Positions 1 through 3,894 of a DNA stretch of 5,567 nucleotides are shown piece after piece. The position numbers were made by a program, and so were the translations under genes. Positions within the stretch are counted from its first letter, which is position 1. Each line of letters starts with the position of its first letter. Location of the stretch: the NCBI GenBank assembly GCA_024279075.1, contig JAJRRX010000481.1, forward strand, positions 1-5,567, read 5' to 3'. The notes under the pieces are model-generated. The model was not told the origin of the DNA. It saw nothing but the letters and a program-made list of their open reading frames with translations, and did not search any database. The DNA comes from Alphaproteobacteria bacterium. Its GTDB lineage: Bacteria > Pseudomonadota > Alphaproteobacteria > Rhodobacterales > Rhodobacteraceae.

Positions 1-16
1 CAGGGCGTATGGGGCG

Positions 17-1051
17 TTAAAGCTGGGCGCGCAGCAGCATGCCAAACAGGTCTTTCGGGGTGTCGGGGTCGGCCAGCATATCTAGCTCGGTATGGTTGCC
101 GGGTTTCAGCTGATCGCGAATATAGCGCAGGGCGGAAAAATCCTCTATGGCGAAGCCGACGCTATCAAACAGGGTGATTTGGCGGGGGTCGGTGCGGCCT
201 TTAGCGTTACCGGTGATGACCTGCCAAAGCTCGGTGACGGGGTGATCCGCGTCGAGCTGCTGGATTTCGCCTTCAATCCGCGTTTGCTCGGGAAATTCAA
301 CAAAGATATCTGAACGCAGCAGGATATCTCGGTGCAGCTCGGTTTTGCCGGGGCAATCACCGCCGATGGCATTTATGTGCACGCCTGCGCCGACCATATT
401 GTCGGTCAGGATGGTGGCGTATTGTTTGTCAGCCGTCACGGTGGTGATAATTTCGGCCCCTTCAACCGCCTCTTGGGCGGAGGCGCAGCGGATGATCTTG
501 AAGCCGTAACCCGCGAGGTTTGCGGCGCATTTTTCGGTGGCCACAATGTCTATATCATAGAGCCGCAGGGTGTCTACGCCGCAGATCGCCTTGAAGGCTA
601 GGGCTTGGAATTCGCTTTGCGCGCCGTTGCCGATCATCGCCATAATATGCGCGCCCGCAGGGGCGAGGTGCTTTGCGGCCATAGCGGAGGTGGCGGCGGT
701 ACGAAGCGCCGTGAGCAGGGTCATCTCGGAAAGCAAGACAGGATAGCCTGTGGCCACATCGGCAAGCACACCAAAGGCGGTTACGGTTTGCAGGCCGGCT
801 TTGGTGTTGCTCGGGTGGCCGTTGACGTATTTAAAGCCGTAGGCCTCGCCGTCGGAGGTTGGCATAAGCTCGATCACGCCCTCGGCGGAGTGGGCGGCGA
901 CACGGGGGGATTTGTCGAAAATCTCCCAGCGCTTGAAATCGGATTCGATGTAGCTGGCCATGTCTTTCAGCAGCGGTTCAATGCCAACATTCAGCACGAT
1001 TTTCATCATTTGATCGACAGATACGAAGGGGACGATGTTGAGGTTTTTCAC
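17..1051 (-). CDS. ocd: Ornithine cyclodeaminase (ornithine to proline + ammonia)
   Basis: Cytoplasmic NAD-dependent enzyme of the ornithine cyclodeaminase/mu-crystallin family. It converts L-ornithine to L-proline with release of ammonia, the second step after arginase. With the start chosen here it has 344 residues, close to the well-studied Pseudomonas enzyme. Visible signatures are the substrate-side lysine in YGFKYVNGHP (K74), the arginine in TALRTAATSA (R117), the dinucleotide-binding loop IGNGAQSEFQ (140-149), the IGGDCPGKTEL block (229-239) whose D232 matches the catalytic aspartate, and DSVGFAIEDFSALRY (296-310). The frame can be extended to a TTG at 1078, but AAGGAG at 1060-1065 lies 8 nt before the GTG at 1051, which I take as the start. 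Arginase ends 1 nt upstream, so translational coupling is likely. The family also includes lysine cyclodeaminase and other imine-forming enzymes, but the arginase neighbour favours ornithine. Confidence 0.93.
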   Translation of the reverse strand: MKNLNIVPFVSVDQMMKIVLNVGIEPLLKDMASYIESDFKRWEIFDKSPRVAAHSAEGVIELMPTSDGEAYGFKYVNGHPSNTKAGLQTVTAFGVLADVATGYPVLLSEMTLLTALRTAATSAMAAKHLAPAGAHIMAMIGNGAQSEFQALAFKAICGVDTLRLYDIDIVATEKCAANLAGYGFKIIRCASAQEAVEGAEIITTVTADKQYATILTDNMVGAGVHINAIGGDCPGKTELHRDILLRSDIFVEFPEQTRIEGEIQQLDADHPVTELWQVITGNAKGRTDPRQITLFDSVGFAIEDFSALRYIRDQLKPGNHTELDMLADPDTPKDLFGMLLRAQL

Positions 1052-1052
1052 T

Positions 1053-1958
1053 TTAAAAACTCCTTGTTGGGCGGTCAAATATGCGGCGGCCCATGAGGGA
1101 GGCCGTGAGATCTACCATCAGGCGCGCGGTGCGGCCTTTATGGTCGAGAAAGGGGTTGAGTTCGACGAGGTCAAGCGACCCCACAAGCCCGCTATCATGC
1201 AGGATTTCCATCACAAGGTGGGCTTCACGGAAGGTTGCGCCGCCGGGCACTGTGGTGCCCACAGCAGGAGCGATGGCGGGCTCAAGAAAGTCCACATCTA
1301 GGCTGACATGCAGCTGGCCACCAGCAGCCTCCACCTGTGCCAGAAAGGCGCGCAGTGGGGCGGCGATGCCGTGTTCGTCGATTGCGCGCATATCCACTAC
1401 GTTCACGCGGGCGGCTTGCAGGGCGGCTTGCTCGGCAGGGTCAATGGAGCGGGCACCGATGATACAGATATTGGCTGGGTCAAGGCGCGGCGAGGGCGGG
1501 AAGGCTTCAAAGCCTTGCTGGCCCGTGAGATATGCAAGGGGCGTGCCGTGGAGGTTTCCGGAGGCGGTGGTGTCGGGCGTGTGAAAATCGGGGTGGGCGT
1601 CTAGCCAGAGCACAAAGAGCGGGCGGGGGGCATGGCGGGCAACGCCGTGGATGGAGCCAAGTGAGAGGCTATGATCGCCACCCATAAAGATCGGAAAGCC
1701 GCTATTGGGGGTGGCGGCGCTAAGCGCCTCTGTCCATGCCACGGTTTCGGCGAGGTGGTGCACGGCTTGGTTGGCATGGGGCAGGGGGGCACTTGGGCGC
1801 GGGGCCACGTTGCCTATATCTGTAACTTCGTGGCCAAGGGTGCGCAGCATGTCGGCCAAGCCAGCGACGCGATAGGCGTCTGGCCCCATCAGGCAGCCGG
1901 GTTGGTTCATGCCGGTATCGACGGGGGCCCCGATCAGGGTGAAGGATGTGGTTTGCAT
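1053..1958 (-). CDS. rocF: Arginase (arginine to ornithine + urea)
   Basis: Cytoplasmic binuclear manganese ureohydrolase that hydrolyses L-arginine to L-ornithine and urea. The 301-residue length is typical of bacterial arginases. All metal ligands are visible: H96 in GGDHSLSLG, D120, H122 and D124 in LDAHPDFHTP, and D221 and D223 in SLDVDFLEP. The substrate loop SGNLHGTP contains H137, equivalent to the arginase proton-shuttle histidine, and VELNP (265-269) carries E266. The SGNLHG loop and the ocd neighbour favour arginase over agmatinase or formimidoylglutamase. The ATG at 1958 is preceded by AAGGAG (1965-1970) with a 6-nt spacer. It is the first gene of a two-gene minus-strand operon with ocd and is divergent from an Lrp-type regulator, which probably controls it in response to arginine or ornithine (inference). 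Use of the urea would need a urease encoded elsewhere. Confidence 0.95.
   Translation of the reverse strand: MQTTSFTLIGAPVDTGMNQPGCLMGPDAYRVAGLADMLRTLGHEVTDIGNVAPRPSAPLPHANQAVHHLAETVAWTEALSAATPNSGFPIFMGGDHSLSLGSIHGVARHAPRPLFVLWLDAHPDFHTPDTTASGNLHGTPLAYLTGQQGFEAFPPSPRLDPANICIIGARSIDPAEQAALQAARVNVVDMRAIDEHGIAAPLRAFLAQVEAAGGQLHVSLDVDFLEPAIAPAVGTTVPGGATFREAHLVMEILHDSGLVGSLDLVELNPFLDHKGRTARLMVDLTASLMGRRIFDRPTRSF
1060..1065 (-). promoter_or_regulatory. Shine-Dalgarno of ocd inside the 3' end of the arginase gene
   Basis: The minus strand reads AAGGAG, 8 nt, then GTG. This places the ocd start at the GTG (1051) rather than at the upstream TTG (1078). The site lies within the last codons of arginase, and the arginase stop TAA (1053-1055) falls between the site and the GTG. 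A ribosome finishing arginase would therefore be positioned to start ocd. Confidence 0.75.
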
Positions 1959-2014
1959 AGGGCGCTCCTTTTTTCCTAATCTGCTGGATGAAGCGGATAG
2001 ACATTAGCCATCAA

Positions 2015-2024
2015 ATTGCGCAAT
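2015..2024. promoter_or_regulatory. Candidate Lrp/AsnC operator: perfect palindrome ATTGCGCAAT
   Basis: A perfect 10-bp palindrome lies near the middle of the divergent gap. Lrp/AsnC proteins bind short AT-flanked dyads as dimers, and genes next to such regulators are commonly their targets. The palindrome overlaps the proposed -35 hexamer of the regulator gene (TTGCGC), which would suit autoregulation. Assignment as an operator is inference from position and symmetry. Confidence 0.45.
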
Positions 2025-2043
2025 AGTGATAAAAACGTATCAA
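2016..2043 (+). promoter_or_regulatory. Possible promoter of the Lrp-type regulator
   Basis: TTGCGC (2016-2021) and TATCAA (2038-2043) are separated by 16 nt, which would put transcription start near 2050, just ahead of the ribosome-binding site at 2054-2059. Both hexamers are imperfect matches to the sigma70 consensus. The call depends mainly on position, and both candidate dyads overlap it. Confidence 0.3.
2027..2042. promoter_or_regulatory. Second dyad TGATA-N6-TATCA in the divergent region
   Basis: Two 5-nt arms form an exact inverted repeat with a 6-nt spacer, starting 3 nt after the 10-bp palindrome. The 16-bp span is close in size to sites bound by Lrp-family dimers. Two neighbouring dyads on one face of the gap would allow cooperative binding. 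This is a pattern-based suggestion only, and short AT-rich dyads do occur by chance. Confidence 0.35.
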
Positions 2044-2065
2044 AAAGATAGCGTTGGAGCTCATA

Positions 2066-2500
2066 ATGGACGATTTGGATGCAAAATTAGTAACAGCGCT
2101 TCGGCATAATGCCCGCGCTTCGCTGTCAACACTGGCGGGGCTGGTGGGCGTTACCCGCGCCACCATTCGCACACGGCTGGAAAAGCTGGAGGCGCGGGGG
2201 GATATCGTGGGTTATACCGTTGTCACCAAGGGGGATATGGCGGGGCTTCCGGTGCGGGCCTTGATGATGATCGGCATTGAGGGGCGCGGAACGGAGCGGA
2301 TTGTGGCGCGCATTACCGGCATCCCTGAAGCGCAGGCAGTGCATAGCACCAATGGAAAATGGGATTTGGTGGTGGAAATCGGCACCGATACGCTGAATGA
2401 GTTGGACAGGGTGCTGGCCTCCATTCGCAGGTTTGACGGGGTGCAAAGCAGTGAGACCAGCATATTGCTGGCCTCACGGAAAGTTTCAAAATTGGTGTGA
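2066..2500 (+). CDS. Lrp/AsnC-family transcriptional regulator, probable controller of the arginase-ocd operon
   Basis: A 144-residue DNA-binding regulator with the normal length and layout of the Lrp/AsnC family. It has an N-terminal winged helix-turn-helix (about residues 3-55; recognition region TLAGLVGVTRATIRTRLEKL at 22-41). A C-terminal RAM ligand-binding and oligomerisation domain follows (about 65-140), with STNGKWDLVVEI (94-105) in the effector-pocket position. The frame extends to a TTG at 2054, but that TTG is itself the start of TTGGAG, a Shine-Dalgarno 6 nt before the ATG at 2066, so the ATG is chosen. Divergent placement next to arginase-ocd implies that it senses arginine, ornithine or a related amino acid and controls that operon. 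Similar arrangements are known in other alphaproteobacteria. Activator versus repressor cannot be decided from the sequence. Confidence 0.9.
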   Translation: MDDLDAKLVTALRHNARASLSTLAGLVGVTRATIRTRLEKLEARGDIVGYTVVTKGDMAGLPVRALMMIGIEGRGTERIVARITGIPEAQAVHSTNGKWDLVVEIGTDTLNELDRVLASIRRFDGVQSSETSILLASRKVSKLV

Positions 2501-2506
2501 GCGTAG

Positions 2507-2527
2507 GGTGCGTGGTCTCCACGCACC
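2507..2527. terminator. Hairpin between converging lrp-type gene and ssb, probable bidirectional terminator
   Basis: GGTGCGTGG (2507-2515), loop TCT, CCACGCACC (2519-2527) form a perfect, GC-rich 9-bp stem with a 3-nt loop. It occupies most of the 31-nt gap between the stop of the regulator (2500) and the stop of ssb (2532). There is no T-run on either strand, so it is not a classical intrinsic terminator. It may stop transcription with Rho or protect the two 3' ends from exonucleases. Confidence 0.65.
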
Positions 2528-2531
2528 GATG

Positions 2532-3041
2532 CTAGAACGGGATTTCATCATCCAAGCCGCCAGCGGGCGGAGGGCCACCTTGCGGGCCGCCCTGATTGCC
2601 GCCACCGCCTTGGTTGCCAGCACCATAGCCTCCACCGCCGCCACCTTGGCCGCCGCCATAATCGCCGCCGCCGCCTTGGCCGCCGCTATTGCGCCCGTCG
2701 AGCATGATCATTTTGCCGTCAAACCCTTGAAGCACAATATCGGTTGAATAGCGGTCATTGCCGGATTGATCCTGCCATTTGCGGGTTTGCAATTTTCCCT
2801 CGATATAAACCGAAGACCCTTTGCGCAGGTATTGCTCGCATACGCGAATAAGGCCCTCGCCAAAGATAGATACGCGGTGCCATTCGGTTTTCTCACGGTT
2901 CTCACCGGTGTTTTTATCACGCCATTTCTCGGAGGTGGCAATCCGCAGATCACACACTTTGCCGCCATTATTAAAGGTGCGAATCTCCGGGTCCGCGCCC
3001 AAATTGCCAATAAGCGTTACTTTATTCATACTGCCAGCCAC
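2532..3041 (-). CDS. ssb: Single-stranded DNA-binding protein SSB
   Basis: Binds single-stranded DNA as a tetramer during replication, recombination and repair, and recruits partner enzymes through its C-terminal tip. The 169 residues comprise an N-terminal OB fold (about 5-112) starting [19 protein letters not shown], a Gly/Gln/Asn-rich linker (120-162) and the acidic tip DDEIPF (164-169), close to the usual DDDIPF. The aromatic DNA-stacking residues W40, W54 and F60 fall at the same positions as in E. coli SSB, with W89 beside its W88. The open frame extends to an ATG at 3104, but AGGAG (3048-3052) sits 6 nt before the GTG at 3041. The resulting MAGS-NKV start is usual in alphaproteobacterial SSBs. 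The ATG at 3029 (MNKV) is the alternative, 18 nt from that site. The gene is divergent from a lytic transglycosylase and convergent with the Lrp-type gene. Confidence 0.97.
   Translation of the reverse strand: MAGSMNKVTLIGNLGADPEIRTFNNGGKVCDLRIATSEKWRDKNTGENREKTEWHRVSIFGEGLIRVCEQYLRKGSSVYIEGKLQTRKWQDQSGNDRYSTDIVLQGFDGKMIMLDGRNSGGQGGGGDYGGGQGGGGGGYGAGNQGGGGNQGGPQGGPPPAGGLDDEIPF
2556..2684 (-). repeat. Low-complexity Gly-codon tract encoding the SSB linker
   Basis: About 130 bp of imperfect GGN/CAA-type triplets, reading on the plus strand as repeats of gccgcc and ccttgg. It encodes residues 120-162 of SSB, of which 27 of 43 are glycine, interspersed with Gln, Asn, Tyr and Pro. Such tracts are disordered tethers for the SSB tip and vary in length between relatives through slippage. 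Confidence 0.8.
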
Positions 3042-3047
3042 GATGTT

Positions 3048-3052
3048 CTCCT
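3048..3052 (-). promoter_or_regulatory. Shine-Dalgarno deciding the GTG start of ssb
   Basis: The minus strand reads AGGAG, 6 nt, then GTG (3041-3039). The spacing is ideal for the GTG and too long (18 nt) for the downstream ATG. The ATG at 3104 that opens the longest frame lies upstream of this site. Confidence 0.7.
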
Positions 3053-3114
3053 GTTCCGAATCTGTTGCACGGATGTTAACCAACAACACGCCAACTGACC
3101 ACACAGATATATTG

Positions 3115-3144
3115 CTAACATTTGATTAAAATTGCCAGTATAAC
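3115..3144 (+). promoter_or_regulatory. Possible promoter of the lytic transglycosylase
   Basis: CTAACA (3115-3120) and TATAAC (3139-3144) are separated by 18 nt. They match the sigma70 hexamers at 4 and 5 positions out of 6. Transcription would start near 3151, giving a leader of about 25 nt that includes AAGG (3160-3163). I found no equally good promoter for ssb on the other strand of this 134-nt divergent gap. Confidence 0.4.
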
Positions 3145-3175
3145 GATGAAAAACGAGGCAAGGTGGCGTAACAGG

Positions 3176-3757
3176 ATGAAAACGGGCATTATTTGGCTGG
3201 CTATGGCCGCGCCCTTGGCGGCGCAGGAGATCGATATAAACAGCTTGGTGTTTCAAGGCAGCAATACGATTATCGAGAATTATCATAGCCGCCCAGCGGT
3301 GGAGGGCAGTATGCGCGCCAATCTTGAAGGCCTGCGCCACCGGATATTGGCCAACCCGTTCCCCATTCCGGATGTGGTGCCGGAGGACAGCTATTTTAAT
3401 ATGGCCATCCGCATGGCCGAGCAATATGACATTCCTAAACAGCTTTTCTTTAATCTGGTCACGGCGGAGTCCAACTGGGACCCTGTGATAGTATCGCCGC
3501 GCGGGGCCATCGGGCTGGCACAGCTTATGCCCGCCACAGCCGAGGAGCTGGGGGTGGACCCGTGGGATGCGCTGGAAAACCTGGACGGCGGCGCGCGCTA
3601 CCTAAGCCAGCAATACCGGCGCTTTGGCACATGGGAGCTGGCGTTGGCCGCGTATAACGCGGGGCCGGGGGCGGTTTCGCGCTATGACGGCATTCCGCCT
3701 TATGCCGAGACAGAAGAATATGTGAAGAAAATCATGGAAGATGTATATATTCCGTAA
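3176..3757 (+). CDS. Small secreted lytic transglycosylase (SLT domain, goose-lysozyme-like fold)
   Basis: Exported murein hydrolase that cleaves the MurNAc-GlcNAc bond of peptidoglycan with formation of 1,6-anhydro ends; it should act in the periplasm. Residues 1-16 (MKTGIIWLAMAAPLAA) look like a signal peptide with cleavage before Q17. No lipobox cysteine is present. Residues about 72-190 form the SLT domain, with catalytic E98 in AESNWD, the core motif GLAQLMP (113-119), AYNAGP (159-164) and ETEEYVKKI (178-186). Residues 17-70 show no recognisable domain. The frame is open from a TTG at 3122, but the ATG at 3176 begins directly at the signal peptide and follows AAGGTGG (3160-3166); the ATG at 3146 would sit almost on the predicted transcription start. 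At 193 residues it is a short, single-domain member, probably housekeeping. A role in conjugation or secretion is less likely because no such genes are nearby. Confidence 0.9.
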   Translation: MKTGIIWLAMAAPLAAQEIDINSLVFQGSNTIIENYHSRPAVEGSMRANLEGLRHRILANPFPIPDVVPEDSYFNMAIRMAEQYDIPKQLFFNLVTAESNWDPVIVSPRGAIGLAQLMPATAEELGVDPWDALENLDGGARYLSQQYRRFGTWELALAAYNAGPGAVSRYDGIPPYAETEEYVKKIMEDVYIP

Positions 3758-3789
3758 GGTCCGCGCCTGTGGCCGCTTTGGTATTTGAG

Positions 3790-3804
3790 TATTTTTGAAA
3801 AATA
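3790..3804. repeat. A/T palindrome TATTTTT-G-AAAAATA after the transglycosylase gene
   Basis: Two 7-nt arms are perfectly complementary around a single central G, 33 nt after the transglycosylase stop. The single-base centre means it would not fold into a normal RNA hairpin without opening several pairs, so terminator function is doubtful. It lies inside a longer string (about 3780-3808) that resembles, from memory, a short element recurring after genes in Rhodobacterales genomes. I cannot verify that here. Confidence 0.45.
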
Positions 3805-3811
3805 GAAGCCG

Positions 3812-3839
3812 TTGGCTTTGTGTTGTAATCCGATATACT
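3812..3839 (+). promoter_or_regulatory. Probable sigma70-type promoter of the SLC13 permease gene
   Basis: TTGGCT (3812-3817) and TATACT (3834-3839) are separated by 16 nt, with 4 and 5 of 6 consensus matches. Transcription start is expected near 3846, leaving a leader of only about 14 nt that still includes the CGGAGG ribosome-binding site (3849-3854). This suggests the permease has its own promoter rather than depending on the upstream transglycosylase. Confidence 0.5.
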
Positions 3840-3853
3840 GGCTCCAGACGGAG

Positions 3854-3894
3854 GCCCCTATGCCCGCATTTCTTACAGAAGCCCCTATGCCCGC
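3854..3894 (+). repeat. Direct repeat of GCCCCTATGCCCGC spanning two in-frame ATGs
   Basis: The identical 14-mer occurs at 3854-3867 and 3881-3894, a period of 27 nt (9 codons). Each copy is preceded by ga(g/a) and contains an ATG in the same frame, so the permease N-terminus repeats Met-Pro-Ala at residues 1-3 and 10-12. The first copy has the better Shine-Dalgarno (CGGAGG against CAGAAG). Confidence 0.8.

Larger units (their letters stand above)
1959..2065. promoter_or_regulatory. Divergent control region between arginase-ocd operon and Lrp-type regulator
   Basis: This 107-nt AT-richer gap separates two divergently read genes and must hold both promoters. It contains the ribosome-binding site of arginase (1965-1970, minus strand) and TTGGAG (2054-2059, plus strand) of the regulator. 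It also contains two dyad elements, listed separately. I could not identify a convincing sigma70 promoter for arginase. Confidence 0.7.

Noticed and set aside
1..16. A gene or terminator downstream of ocd
   Set aside because: Only 16 bases are available and they show no stem or coding signal.
605..1584. Long plus-strand open frames (605-1096, 1081-1584) opposite ocd and arginase
   Set aside because: They lie entirely antisense to two strongly recognised enzymes, have no family resemblance and reflect the high GC content and codon bias of the opposite strand.
2556..2684. Possible tandem repeat array or repeat-based element
   Set aside because: The triplet-like repetition is explained by the Gly-rich linker of SSB. 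Unit length and sequence are irregular and there are no spacers of constant length.
3045..3056. LexA (SOS) box upstream of ssb
   Set aside because: The two GTTC words are separated by 4 nt rather than the 7 nt expected for alphaproteobacterial LexA.
3790..3804. Intrinsic terminator for the transglycosylase gene
   Set aside because: The stem is all A/T with a single-base centre, so it would not form a stable RNA hairpin.
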